Positions 42,557 through 55,589 of a stretch of DNA of 64,000 nt are shown piece after piece. Position numbers and translations under genes: made by a program. A model generated the notes under the pieces. The model saw only the letters and a list, made by a program, of their open reading frames with translations. It was not told the origin of the DNA and ran no database searches. Every line of letters starts with the position of its first letter. The first letter of the stretch is position 1. Source of the stretch: Phymorhynchus buccinoides (Eukaryota; Mollusca; Gastropoda; Neogastropoda; Raphitomidae); the NCBI GenBank assembly GCA_017654935.2, contig CM065700.1, forward strand, positions 45,861,445-45,925,444, given 5' to 3'.

Positions 42557-42918
42557 TTATCATTCTATGGATTTGAGGCCCCCAAATTTTGAGGGTAAAA
42601 TCAAAACATACGGCTTTTAAATGTAATTTATTCGAATGTTTAATGAATCGCTTTCAATAATATTTGAAGAAGGAAAACTTTTTTTTTAAATACGTGGGGT
42701 ATACTAAAAAGGAAAAAATGGCAAAAGTGCAGTTCAGTACGCCCATGACATTTTGGCAAAGTTCACGTTTTCGCCCGAAAGGGAAGATAATCTAACAGAA
42801 TGAGCCCCCGGTTTTGCTCTTTTCTGTCATCAAATGCTCTCCCTTGTTTTGCTCTTTTGTCATCAAATGCTCTCCCTTGCTGTGGAAATAACGAAGCTTT
42901 TCCCGTAGAAGGTAATCC

Positions 42919-43158
42919 ATGGACGAAAGAAGCCTTTCTGCCTATGAATTATCTTCTCGTACAAGGTTAAATGTGGATAGATTATTGCCCCTTATTTTTC
43001 CGTTCATTTTTTTTCTGAAGAAAATGAAAACTCGAACGGGAACTGTTTTTCTTTCTAGATATTTAGCACATAACGCAAGGCATTCTGTGTCAATGTATGT
43101 TTCTCCAGTAAAGAGAAATCACTCTAAGAAAACATGTATAGAGGGGGACAAAATCTAA
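42919..43158 (+). CDS. Unrecognised 79-codon ORF, right arm
   Basis: Partner of 16014-16253; lies in the would-be first intron of the candidate gene. Confidence 0.15.
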   Translation: MDERSLSAYELSSRTRLNVDRLLPLIFPFIFFLKKMKTRTGTVFLSRYLAHNARHSVSMYVSPVKRNHSKKTCIEGDKI

Positions 43159-43569
43159 GGAAATACGTTGTATTCCGGCACCGACATTTTACTTGAAAGC
43201 AAATTATCTGAAGACGAAAACGAGGTGACATAATACACGTTTACAATTTTTTTATTTATTGATAACCGTGATGAACTTTTAATGAAAAATATTGTGAATA
43301 TGACAACGTTTTTAACCGACAGTTTTATTTGTTAATAATTATGCAACATTGGAATAATCTTCCCACTAACATACAATGTGCATCTAACATTAGCATAGTT
43401 ATTCAGTCTTTTGGATCAGGATCCAAATTTAGAAGTTTAAAGTTTGGATAATTGAAGTTCATTGCCAATTTTCTTCATTAAAGGCATAGGGTTTAGACTA
43501 GGAAGTAAATCACCAAAACATGTATTAAAATGGGGTATTAATAGGGCCGCGAGGCCCACAAGACGACTG

Positions 43570-43575
43570 CTGCTG

Positions 43576-43633
<58 letters not shown>
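43570..43633. repeat. (CTA)n microsatellite, right arm
   Basis: Partner of 15526-15597. Confidence 0.95.
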
Positions 43634-44004
43634 CAAAAAGCCTAAATGTCACAGAGTGATAACTTCGCAGCCTACAAATCTTGCAAAGAATGAAGCCAAC
43701 TTTCTCACTTCCCACCTGGAAGGTGAAAAGGTGGAAGGTGGGAAGTGTTAGTGTTGTTGTAGGCAGTGAGTGGGTTCACAATGATCCCCAGCTGTAGTGT
43801 AGGTGAAAGGGTGGGAGTAAAAAGAAAACCGGCTTCAGTCAGCTGCGGACTGCGAGTTTGTATACTTAGGCGTTTTGCTACTACTACTACTACTACTAAA
43901 CGTTTTTCACCAGAATTGTGGTCAATGTACAAAATATTCTTGTCACTAAAAAAACCCGTTGAACCAATTGTCATTGGCATTATCGATTAAAAATTCGGGA
44001 CTTT

Positions 44005-44028
44005 CCTGGTATTGCAGTACCTCCAGGA
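44005..44028 (+). ncRNA. U2 stem-loop IV-like hairpin, right-arm copy B
   Basis: Partner of 15136-15159, unchanged core. It lies ~80 bp upstream of the acceptor of candidate exon 44109-44253, on the same strand. Confidence 0.7.
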
Positions 44029-44108
44029 TCGGACCACTATCTATATTTATTGTCTCGCATGTGCCTGTTCCAGGCCGGAGGACGTTAATCGGAATTTCTT
44101 ATTTCCAG

Positions 44109-44253
44109 GCACGGATGTCTGACATGGGAGTGGCTTTGACCAGCCGGGTTCCGCCATTGTCCTGCAATACGCACTCTGGGGACCGACTGTGTGGCCCAGA
44201 ATGTCGTCGACAATAACCACGATGACAGTGACGACAAACTTTTCATTGTCAAG
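44109..44253 (+). other. Candidate internal exon (145 nt), right arm
   Basis: TTATTTCCAG|GCACGG to GTCAAG|GTAGGC. The coding portion, if exon 42196-42246 is joined, ends at TAA 44214-44216. Confidence 0.35.
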
Positions 44254-44799
44254 GTAGGCTTTTTGCTTCTTAAAAAACTGCGTGGAAACAAAATAAATAA
44301 AATAACATCCATTTTAATATATTTTCAATTTAGTCCTAACCGCAACCTTTTCTTCATTCGAATTAAAAGTAAGAATAAAAGAAATTCCCTCAAGCCTCAA
44401 CAGGATTCCTCCTTTGAACATGCAGGTTTACAGAATGTACACATTGACGATAATCAATGGATAAATACTCCCCTTTTTACAGTGATGCATCGATAATGGA
44501 AAAGTGATTCGACAAACTGTCCTGAAAATTAAAAAACATTCCATAGGACAAAATGTCCCGGATCTTGTAGAAATCAGTTGGACACAACCCACCAGTGTTC
44601 AGTGTCAATGGGACATGTGTCCTGGCAAGGGGGTGGGGTGCAATAGGACATTTCCAGTTTTAATAGGACTGTCCTTTGACCTTGGCCTCGGGACATCATT
44701 GCTTTTTATATATTTTGTCAAAAGGGACCAAATTAAGTCCATTTTGTTTTCAAACAATAGCTGAATCGCTGAAGAAGAAACGTCTTACGCCAATGTCTG

Positions 44800-44950
44800 T
44801 GTATTCGTTAACAATATTCACAAAATATCACTATTTCTCCATGGCAATACAGTGAATTGTAAGTCATATTTTGAGTGGCCTAACACTGTGTTGCCATGGG
44901 GAAATAGATATTTTGTGAATATGGTTAACGTCTATACGGACCTTAACTAA
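44800..44950. mobile_element. Foldback MITE-like hairpin, right arm
   Basis: Partner of 14201-14350. Confidence 0.75.
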
Positions 44951-45131
44951 TAATACTTAGTTTTCACAATTATTGTAGTGTATTTCTCCATGGCAATACA
45001 GTGAATTGTAAGTCGTATTTTGAGTGGCCTAACACTGTGTTGCCATGGGGAAAATAGATATTTTGTGAATATGGTTAACGTCTATACGGACCTTAACTAA
45101 TAATACTTAGTTTTCACAATTATTGTAGTGT
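44832..45131. repeat. 149-bp tandem duplication, right arm only
   Basis: 44832-44980 is repeated as 44981-45131 with about two differences (AAGTCATATT versus AAGTCGTATT; GGGAAATAG versus GGGAAAATAG). It covers half the foldback plus flanking unique sequence. The left arm has a single copy. Confidence 0.95.
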
Positions 45132-45187
45132 ATGAAAAAGCATAACGCAAGATAACTGTTGACAAAGCCTTTGTCTTCCTGTTGCAG

Positions 45188-45892
45188 ATATTACGCACGT
45201 GGGGCCGTTTCTTCCAGTTAATTCCATCAGCAGCCTGATGCCACTGTCTGTGATCCACAGCCAGGACTCTGGGGCGGACCACGTGGGACGATGACCACCA
45301 CACCAGGCTTTGGACAGCCAGGACTCTGGGGCGGACCACGTGGGACAATGACCACCACGCCAGGCTTTGGACAGCCAGGACTCTGGGGCGGACCACGTGG
45401 GACGATGACCACCACGCCAGGCTTTGGACAGCCAGGACTCTGGGGCGGACCACGTGGGACGATGACCACCACGCCAGGCTTTGGACAGCCAGGACTCTGG
45501 GGCGGACCACGTGGGACGATGACCACCACACCAGGCTTTGGACAGCCAGGACTCTGGGGCGGACCACGTGGGACGATGACCACCACACCAGGCTTTGGAC
45601 AGCCAGGACTCTGGGGCGGACCACGTGGGACGATGACCACCACACCAGGCTTTGGACAGCCAGGACTCTGGGGCGGACCACGTGGGACGATGACCACCAC
45701 GCCAGGCTTTGGACAGCCAGGACTCTGGGGCGAACCACGTGGGACAATGACCACCACGCCAGGCTTTGGACAGCCAGGACTCTGGGGCGGACCACGTGGG
45801 ACAATGACCACCACGCCAGGCTTTGGACAGCCAGGACTCTGGGGCGAACCACGTGGGACAATGACCACCACACCAGGCTTTATATAACCAAG
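45188..45892 (+). repeat. 57-bp minisatellite island, right arm (~11 units)
   Basis: Partner of 13005-14105, with the same TTGCAG and CCAAG|GTAGGC borders but about seven fewer units. The sense frame reads PGFGQPGLWGGPRGTMTTT repeats and ends FI-stop just before the donor. Confidence 0.9.
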
Positions 45893-45948
45893 GTAGGCTC
45901 CTGCTTATTGCATTCGCAAAACAGCTATCTGTATTAAAATTTTTAAAT

Positions 45949-46075
45949 CGGGACTTTACTGGTTTCGTACTGCCTCCGGGCATTGCCTCCAGTATCGTTC
46001 CCACCATATTTGTATTTACAAATGTCCCATATGTCTGATTCAGACCAAGAGGACGTAAAACTCCATTTTCGTCCT
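45949..46075 (-). repeat. U2-hairpin repeat copy A, right arm
   Basis: Partner of 12828-12950; diverged core retained. Confidence 0.6.
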
Positions 46076-46585
46076 GCTTCTTCTTTGTGCTCATCAGACA
46101 CAAGTTCCTAGTGATGGTGGTGGTAGCTATAGTAGTAGTAGGCGTAGTTGTAGCAGTAGTTGAAATAGTTGTAGAAGTAGTTGTTGTCTGCTGTCGACGT
46201 GGACAAATCTGCATTCCATAATCTTTATCCGCGAAGCAAAACCACGAGTAGTTGTAGTAGTAGTTGTTGTAGTAGTTGTAGTAGTTGAAATAGTTATTGT
46301 AGTTGTTGTTGTAGTAGTTGAAATAGTTATGGTGGTAGTTGTAGTAGTTGAAATAGTTATGGTAGTTGTAGTAGTTGAAATAGTTATTGTAGTTGTTGTA
46401 GTAGTTGAAATAGTTATAGTAGTTGTAGTAGTTGAAATAGTAACTGTGTAAGGTTTTTATATACGACTAAATTTTAATCCTTTTTTTAACTTTTGTTTCA
46501 AATCTTTACGTTTTTAATTGTATATTTTTAACTGTGATATCACGTGGTCGGATTTTAAACTGTGATCTTATGTGCTCAAATGTTG

Positions 46586-46634
46586 ACGTGGTGACAGCCC
46601 TGACATGGCCGTAGCAGTCGACGGGGCTATAAAC
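46586..46634 (-). repeat. Recurrent CTGTCACCACGT module, right arm copy 3
   Basis: Partner of 12275-12323. Confidence 0.75.
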
Positions 46635-46970
46635 ATCACACACAAAAAAGTTGAAATATAGTAGTTGTAGTTGTAGTTCTTGTAGTAGTTGTAGTTGAAA
46701 TAATAGTAGCAGTCGTTGAGGTAACAGGCTTTTCTTCAGTCTAGGGGCCTCATGGCGATGAGCTTTAGTTATGCCCAGCAAACCCGCCTGCTTCATCAGG
46801 CGGTTGAAGAAGGCGGCTGAATGTAGGTTGCAACAAGAGTGCAATAATATGTTAACGAATTAAACGAACATTTTAAAGAATTTTCATTCTTTTAGTAATT
46901 CCCTTGACATTCAGTGCAATTACCGAGTCCTAATTAGTTTTCTGACTGTTTTGACTGGGTTGGATTTCAG

Positions 46971-48268
46971 GTCTGATGAAAGGGGCAGCTGTGCAGGGGT
47001 CCTCTTCAGCCAAAGTCCATCAACATCTCCACGTCCGCAAAGCATCTCTACATGAGGAAATATCTCCATGTCCGCAAAACATCTGTCTGCAATCACATAT
47101 CCGTGTCCGCAAAGCATCTCTACATCTGCAATCACCATCTCCATGTCCACAAAACATCTACATCTGCAATCACCATCTCCAAATCCGCAAAACATCTCTG
47201 TCTGTAATCACCATCTCCATGCCCGCAAAACATCTCTGCGTGTGGAAAGATATCCATGTCCGCAAAACATCTCTACATGAGGAAAGATCTCCATGTCCGC
47301 AAAACATCTCTACGTGTGGAAAGATCTCCATGCCCGCAAAACATCTCTGTGGACATCAGATCTCCATGCCCGCAAAACATCTCTCTCCATGTCCGCAAAA
47401 CATCTCTACATGTCCATGTCCGCAAAAATCTCCATGTCCGCAAAACATCTCTACGTGCATGTCCGGAAAGATCTCCATGTCCGCAAAACATCTCTACATC
47501 AAGAAATATCTCCATGTCCGCAAAACATCTCTACATGTGGAAAGATCTCCATGCCCGCAAAACATCTCTACATGTGGAAAGATCTCCATGCCCGCAAAAC
47601 ATCTCTACATGCGGAAAGATCTCCATGCCCGCAAAACATCTCTACATGCGGAAAGATCTCCATGCCCGCAAAACATCTCTACATCAGAAAAGATCTCCAT
47701 GTCCGCAAAACATCTCTACGTGTGGAAAGATCTCCATGTCCGCAAAACATCTCGACATCGGAAAATATCTCCATGTCCGCAAAACATCTCTACATCTGGA
47801 AAGATCTCCATGTCCACAAAACATCTCTACGTTTGCAATCTCCATGTCCGCAGAACATCTGTCCACAATCACCATCTCCATGTCCGCAGAACATCTCTAC
47901 GTCTGCAATCGCCATCTCCATTGTCCGCAGAACATCTCTACGTCTACAATCGCCATCTCCATGTCCGCAGAACATCTCTACGTCTGCAATCGCCATCTCC
48001 ATGTCCGCAGAACATCTACGTCTGCAATCGCCATCTCCATGTCCGCAGAACATCTCTACGTCTGCAATCGCCATCTCCATGTCCGCAGAACATCTATACG
48101 TCTGCAATCGCCATCTCCATGTCCGCAGAACATCTATACGTCTGCAGTCGCCATCTCCATGTCCGCAGAACATCTCTATCGCCATCTCCATGCGGAAACG
48201 AATCCCGAGTAGTAACATGTCTACTTGGAGAAGCTTCTCAGACGTATTTAAACATATGTGTTTCCGAG
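46971..48268 (+). repeat. 38-40 bp minisatellite island, right arm
   Basis: Partner of 10730-11955, with acceptor GGATTTCAG and donor CCGAG|GTAACC. Its middle (47340-47480) is scrambled relative to the left, with short partial units such as CTCTCCATGTCC. Confidence 0.85.
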
Positions 48269-48339
48269 GTAACCCTGCTTTCCATTTGTTCTCATGTCAT
48301 TTAGTTATTTTTCTGCTACCCTTACTGATTATGTCTGTC

Positions 48340-48343
48340 TGTC

Positions 48344-48392
<49 letters not shown>

Positions 48393-48411
48393 GTTACTCT
48401 CTATCTCTCTA

Positions 48412-48444
<33 letters not shown>

Positions 48445-48445
48445 A

Positions 48446-48492
<47 letters not shown>
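48340..48492. repeat. (CT)n microsatellite, right arm
   Basis: Partner of 10485-10660, rearranged. Confidence 0.9.
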
Positions 48493-48493
<1 letters not shown>

Positions 48494-48793
48494 CACGCTC
48501 TCTTACACTAAAGCTTACGATTTTAGTAAATGTAATGAACCATTAATAATTATAAGCACATGGTGATGCTGAGCGAACGGTAAGACCCAACTTTCATTCA
48601 TCCGAGTAAATGTGCCTGCTTGTACGTGTGCGCGCGTGCGTGCGCGTGCGTGTGTGTGTCTGTCTGCCCGCGCAAGCATAAGTATACATGTGTGTGCGCG
48701 TGCGTTGTGTGTGTGCGCGTTGAGTATTGTTGCTAGTTGTTGAATGTCTTGTTTGATGATTTACTAACTTCAAAATGTGTGTTCTTTACACAG

Positions 48794-49111
48794 GTGTTGG
48801 TGCGTTTGGAAGGGAATCTCCAATCGTCAACTTCTCTTCATACGTCACCTCCACGATTGTATTGGTCATCGCTACGCCACATCTACGTCACCTGTATGTC
48901 ATCTCTACGAGCTCCTACGTCATCTCTACAGTCTTCTCTGCTCATCTCTACAACCTTCCTACGTAATCTCTTCCATTGCTGTGACAGGACTATAAACGAC
49001 AGACTACATTACGTCATCTTCATTCCTCTTCAAAGTGAACTCTGTACTGCAGCATTGTATTGGTTTCTATGCGTGAAAGTGTCTGCAAAGAACAACTTTG
49101 AACACTTGTGA
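48794..49111 (+). other. Candidate exon after acceptor, right arm
   Basis: TTCTTTACACAG|GTGTTGG. Contains repeated CATCTCTAC words; partner of 9863-10180. 3' limit unknown. Confidence 0.3.
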
Positions 49112-49395
49112 ACGTAGTAACTTTGTGAAAACCTTCAAACGGGGAAAAAGAAACCTGAACATTGAACTGAACATATTTTGTCTTTAGTTGTTAGTGCATG
49201 CATTTAGTTGTGTGAAAACCTTCAAACGGGGAAAAAGAAACCCGAACATTGAACTGAACATATTTTGTCTTGTTTAGTTGTTAGTACATGCATTTTGTTG
49301 TGTGAAAACCTTCAAACGGGGAAAAAGAAACCCGAACATTGAACTGAACATATTTTGTCTTGCTTAGTTGTTAGTGCATGCATTTTGTTGTGTGG
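49110..49395. repeat. Three 90-bp tandem repeats, right arm
   Basis: Partner of 9583-9852, same copy number. Confidence 0.95.
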
Positions 49396-50029
49396 ATTCT
49401 GTGTGTTGTAATGCCAGACATCAGCACAAATTAAGGACCACTCGCATACATAAAAATCAATCAAAAGCGTTTACTTTTAAAACTTTTAATTTCGTAGCTC
49501 GTCTACATATCCCATCCAAAATTCTAAAGCCGATAGATTCATTTTGGGTACACGTTTTATTCAGGCTGGCAATGACGACGCATGTTTGAAGCATAAAACT
49601 CTCGTACTGTAAGCCAGTTGAAATAGATTTTGTTGTTGAATTTTATAGCAGACATGAGGAAAACGATGACATGAAACGTGTACCAAAAACGAACCTATTG
49701 GCTCTGCCCGTTTTTGAAGTGGTCCTTAACTTGTGTTGGTGTTTCTGTAGGAATGGCTTAATTTTTATTTGTTTCTGTCGTATCCGACTTGGGGGCAACG
49801 GTTGGCACCAGCAATATTCACAGGGAAAATGAAGGCTGAGAAAATGAGTTTTACGTCCTCCAGCACTGGCACAGGCGCACATGGGACAATTTGTTTTAAA
49901 GATAGAAAAATGAAGGCCGAGGCAACCAAGATAAGGGGACACTGCACTGCTTTTGCGTCACGAAAGAGTAGTAGTTTCAGCACAGTGTGTTCTCATCTAA
50001 CGTACGCAGGGTGTATCTGGATGTATCCT

Positions 50030-50165
50030 CGTCTGTGTCCCTGTCACCAATGTCTATGTCCCCGTGTCTCTGTCACCATTGTATGTCCCCGTGTATATGT
50101 GTCCCCGTCTGTGTCCTTGTCACCATTGTCTGTATGTCCCCGTGTCCCTGTCTGTTATGTCCCCA
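50030..50165. repeat. TGTCCC-rich minisatellite, right arm
   Basis: Partner of 8812-8955. Confidence 0.8.
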
Positions 50166-50274
50166 TCTCTATGAGAGACAAAACCTTACCCCTTATCCTA
50201 ACCCTGATCCAAATCCCCTAACCCTATCTTTAGCCCGAGTGGACACACAGAGGCGGGAACACATCCGTTTTGTT

Positions 50275-50412
50275 TTTTTGTATTTAGTATTTAGTATATT
50301 CTAGTCACAGAGACTTATCTCTGTGAAATTCGGACTGCGTTTCCCCCGGAGAGCGCATCGTCGTAAGCGCAGCGCCAACAATCTTTTTTTGGGGGGGGGG
50401 GGGGGGGGGGCA
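50275..50412 (-). mobile_element. SINE 3' end, right arm
   Basis: Partner of 8573-8700. Confidence 0.65.
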
Positions 50413-50640
50413 GGGTGAAGAGGGCAGGCTTGGGAAAACTAGTTTCCGTAACGTAGGGGAAGAAGGAGGGAAAGGGCAGCCTGTCTTGCTCTTTTCTGTT
50501 TCTAAATTATCTCCCTTACGGTCCTAAATAATAAAGCATTTATAAATTATATAGGCAATATGTTTTTCCTGAACCATAGATGGGTGAAAGATGATCAAGA
50601 TTTATAGCCACGTGTTCTGTTTTAAGCACCTTTATTATTT

Positions 50641-50690
50641 ACTGTGGTGACAGTCCTGAGAAGACTATTGCTGTTGACGGGACTATAAAT
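50641..50690 (-). repeat. Recurrent CTGTCACCAC module, right arm copy 2
   Basis: Partner of 8292-8340. Confidence 0.7.
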
Positions 50691-52192
50691 GTAAAAGATT
50701 AAACAAATAAAAGATAGGACTATAAACAATTTAAAAATCTAATAAATAAATGCACCTTTATTGCAATGCTTTATTTACCAGGCAGTGGTTAAAAATTGAA
50801 ATGCTCTGCATTAGTAGTGTTGGGAATCCCATGTAAATTAGGATTAATCCGCAATTTGTAATTAAGCTACACTAGCTCAAGAGCAAACGTAAATCAACAT
50901 AAGCTATTAATTACTAAGACGTAATCAAGTAACCGATTACCCCTAATCTACCTTTAACATCAATATTATGATCACATTTGTTATTCTGGACTAGGTTATT
51001 GTTAAATTGTATTAGACTTATTCATGTTTTAACCGGGTTTAACTTCATTATAGCTGTGTATGACCGTGAGAGAGAGACAGAAAGGGGGTGGGGGAGAGGG
51101 CATGGTTTGCAGTGTATTTGCGAGAAAAACACGAAATATGAATGTTTTATTGAAGGTAAAAAGGATAAGCTACAATAGCTTCTTTGCACCTTGCCCTCTC
51201 ACTCACACACTCACACCATGCATCAAGCAAAGAAAAATGGACATAAAAACAAGTGAAGGAAATAAACAAAAATGACAAACATGAGCACATGAAGTAATTG
51301 ACGAAAACAAACAAACAAAAGGGGAGATTGAAATAAAAGCTAATATGAGCAATGGTGAATTTGAATTGGTGGTTTGAAGTGATTTAGAAAAAAAATTAAA
51401 CAATTCTTCCACAGAATAATAGCACTTAAAAAATAGATAAGATGGGAATAAGAGAGAGAGGAGTGGAGAGAGATGGGGACACAGAGAGGGAAGAGAGAGA
51501 GAAGAGCGTGTTTGTGCGAACGTGTGCCGTCCACTTCCCACGTTTTTACTCTTGCTCCTATGTTTTTAGTTTTCCTTCATCATTCATTATAGCTTATAAT
51601 TTGTCACCTTTCTTTTTTTTCATTTTCTTTTCTTATCTCACCTGAGAAAAGTTCATCAAACCTATTTAACGATTTAACTTTCTAAAAATTTCTAATGCCA
51701 TGCATTCAAATATAAGTGTGTTTAAAAAAACCATTTTTTATTGAGCAAATGAAGTGTTCAATAACTGACAATTCCTTATCTTTTATTAAAATGTCCAAGC
51801 TAGTGTTGACAGGGGGGGTGCAAAGGAAGAGGGGAACGTCCACCCCTCTCACCCACCCCACCCCCCTTTACACTGCAGCATTCTGAATTCAATCATCCAA
51901 TGTTTAACGTATAAGTTTGTATCAGAAAATCTCAAAATTGTCATCAAAATTGACCCACCCCTACCCACACCCCCAAGCGACATTTTTTGGTCCTTTTCAA
52001 AGAAATGTGGTTGGTAGGAATCATGGCAACATTTATTTTATTTTTTGGCTGTCTTGTTTCTATCTTTATTTTGCATTAATTTCGTTTCACTTTGATTCTT
52101 TCTTGTGTACCTTTAGTTTGCCTCTGGACCTAGGTGTGGAAGTGAAGGCGTAGCTGTAGTGGTGCGTGTGTGGATTTTGTGTGTGTGAGAGA

Positions 52193-52235
<43 letters not shown>

Positions 52236-52977
52236 GAGTGGGGAGAGATAGGGACACAGAGGGAGAGGGAAAAGAAAGAAGAGCGTGCTTGTGCGTGCGT
52301 GCCGTCCACTTCCCACGTTTCACTCTTGCTCCTATGTTTTTAGTTTTCCTTCATCATTATAGCTTATCATTTCTGTCACCTTTCTTTTTCACTTTTTTCC
52401 TTAATATTTCACCTGTTCTTTCACCTGAGAAAATAACTTCATCAAAACTATTTAACAACTTAACTTTCTAAAACTTCTAATGCCGTGTATTCAAAGATAA
52501 GTGTGGGTTTTTTTAATCTAAGTTTTTATTGAGCAAATGAAGTGTTCAATAACTGTCAATTCCTTATCTTTTGTTAAAATGTCCAAGCTAGTGTTGACAG
52601 GGGGGGGGTGCAAAGGAAGAGGGGAACGTCCACCCCTCTCACCCACCCCACCCCCCTTTACACTGCAGCATTCTGAATTCAATCATCCAACGTTTAAAGT
52701 ATAAGTTTGTATCAGAAAATCTCAAAATTGTCATCAAAATTGACCCATCCCTACCCACACACCCAAGCGACATTTTTTGGTCCTTTTCAAAGAAATGTGG
52801 TTGGTAGGAATCATGGCAACATTTATTTTTATTTGTTTGCTGTCTTGTTTCTATCTTTATTTTTCGTTAATTTCGTTTCACTTTGATTCTTTCTTGTGTA
52901 CCTTTAGTTTGCCTCTGGACCCAGGTGTGGAAGTGAAGACGTGACTGTAGCTGTAGTGGTGTGTGTATGGATTTTTG

Positions 52978-53021
<44 letters not shown>

Positions 53022-53658
53022 GCGTGAGAGAGAGAGACAGAGAGACAGAGAGACAGAGAGATAGGAGTGGGGAGAGATAGGGACACAGAGAGAGGGAGAC
53101 CTTTTTTCATATTTTTCCTTAAAAAGAAAAAGAAGAGCGTGCTTGTGCGAGCGTGCCGTCCACTTCCCACGTTTCACTCTTGCTCCTATGTTTTTAATTT
53201 TCCTTCATCATTATAGTGTTGACAGGGGGTGTGCAAAGGAAGAGGGGAACGTCCACCCCTCTCACCCACCCCACCCCCCTTTACACTGCAGCATTCTGAA
53301 TTCAATCATCCAATGTTTAACGTATAAGTTTGTATCAGAAAATCTCAAAATTGTCATCAAAATTGAGCCACCCCTACCCACACCCCCAAGCGACATTTTT
53401 TGGTCCTTTTCAGAGAAATGTGGTTGGTAGGAATCATGGCAAGAAACATTTTGTTGTTGTCTTGTTTCTATCTTTATTTTTCGTTAATTTCGTTTCACTT
53501 TGATTCTTTCTTGTGTACCTTTAGTTTGCCTTTGACCCAGGTGTGGGAGTGAAGACGTGACTGTAGCTGTAGTGGTGCGTGTGTGGATTTGGGGCTGTGT
53601 GTGAGAGAGAGAGACAGACAGAGACAGACAGAGACAGAGACGCAGACGCAGACGCAGA

Positions 53659-54671
53659 CTTTTTATTCTTAAAGGCCATAGCCCCTTAGAAGGGGGTACA
53701 TATATAACAAACATATCCTATTACAAAATTAGGTCAAGTTGCAATCATATCCTTACGGACTTTAAATGCTTTATATACATACAAAGACAGTTTCTTAACA
53801 GTATTTTCATTAGTTGTTGTTAATAGTAAAACTAATCTGAACAAACAAGGATACTTAGAGTATTTCGAAGGGATTAACTGATCTCTAATATTTTGTAAAA
53901 CTGGACAAGACAAAACAAAATGAATCTCATTTTCCTCACCTTTATAACAAACAGGGCAAATAAAGTTACGATCATCAACAGGCCTGTAGCGATTAGAATG
54001 TACACAGATATCAGAAATACCAAATCTTAATTTTGTCATATAACATTTCATTTGCCTGTTTATATTCATCATTAAATAAGTTGGAATGCAATGCAACGAG
54101 TTTAGCAATTTGTAGAAGCCAAATCGATTACTAGCCTGCATATGGGAACTCCATCTCTGCCAATTAGAATCTATCAATCTTTGCCTAAAGGCACATATGA
54201 ACCCATTTACATTCTCTACTCCCTGGTTTTGCCACACAAACCCAAACCCGTTTTCATACAATGTTGACCTTACATTAGTGACCCAATTTTTATTTCCCCT
54301 ATTATCCAATTCTACTAACATACCATACGCTTTATATGGTAATCTATTGGGCGACATTCTTGTTATTTTGACCCAATAACGAATACATCTAACAACAGAT
54401 AACAAATAAATAGGAAATCTATTAGTCTCGCCATAAACTAAATCATTCGGTGTTCGCATTGTCACTCCAAGGAACTTCTTTAAACCAAATAAATGAATTT
54501 TTTCAATGTGGATAGCAGCAGATTCGAGTCCCCATAATTCGGCTCCATATTGTACTATTGGTTGAATCTGTGAATCGAAAAGCTTTAAGAACAGAGATAA
54601 AGATTCATTATTTAACATTCTCAATTTTTTCATAATGCAAAGTAAAGCACGTTTACCCCTACTAACTAGAT
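53659..54671 (-). mobile_element. 5'-truncated LINE, uninterrupted frame
   Basis: Partner of 4344-5357. Here the RT-end and zinc-knuckle parts are in one frame ending at 53734; the left copy lacks 2 bp (one TA of TATA). The frame upstream of 54671 is fused to microsatellite translation and is not part of the LINE. Lacks the catalytic RT core and endonuclease, so it is not autonomous. Confidence 0.92.
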
Positions 54672-54775
54672 CTTTGACCCAGGTGTGGGAGTGAAGACGT
54701 GACTGTAGCTGTAGTGGTGCGTGTGTGGATTTGGGGCTGTGTGTGAGAGAGAGAGACAGACAGACAGAGACAGAG

Positions 54776-54779
<4 letters not shown>

Positions 54780-54832
<53 letters not shown>

Positions 54833-54835
54833 GAA
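54780..54835. repeat. (GA)n microsatellite, right arm
   Basis: Within the long target duplication; partner of 4180-4236. Confidence 0.95.
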
Positions 54836-55532
54836 GAGCGTGTTTGTGCGAGCGTGCCGTCCACTTCCCACGTTTCACTCTTGCTTCTATGTTTTTAGTT
54901 TTCCTTCATCATTATAGCTTATTATTTCTATCACCTTTCTTTTTTCATATTTTTCCTTAATATTTCACATTTTCTTTCACTGAGAAAATAACTTCATCAA
55001 AACTATTTAACTTTCTAACAATTCTAATGCCATGCATTCAAAGATAAGTGTGTGGGTTTTTTTTTATCTAAATTTTCATTGAGCAAATGAAGTGTTCAAT
55101 AACTGACGATTCCTTATCTTTTGTTAAAATGTCCAAGCTAGTGTTGACAGGGGGGGGGGGGGTGCAAAGGAAGAGGGGAACGTCCACCCCTCTCACCCAC
55201 CCCACCCCCCTTTACACTGCAGCATTCTTAATTCAATCATCCAATGTTTAACGTATAAGTTTGTATCAGAAAATCTCAAAATTGTCATCAAAATTGAGCC
55301 ACCCCTACCCACACCCCCAAGCGACATTTTTTGGTCCTTTTCAGAGAAATGTGGTTGGTAGGAATCATGGCAAGAAACATTTTGTTGTTGTCTTGTTTCA
55401 ATCTTAATTTGTCATTAATTTCGTTTCACTTTGATTCTTTCTTGTGTACCTTTAGTTTGCCTCTGGACCCAAGTGTGGGAGTGAAGACGTGACTGTAGCT
55501 GTAGTGGTGCGTGTGTGGATTTGGGGCTGTGT

Positions 55533-55589
<57 letters not shown>

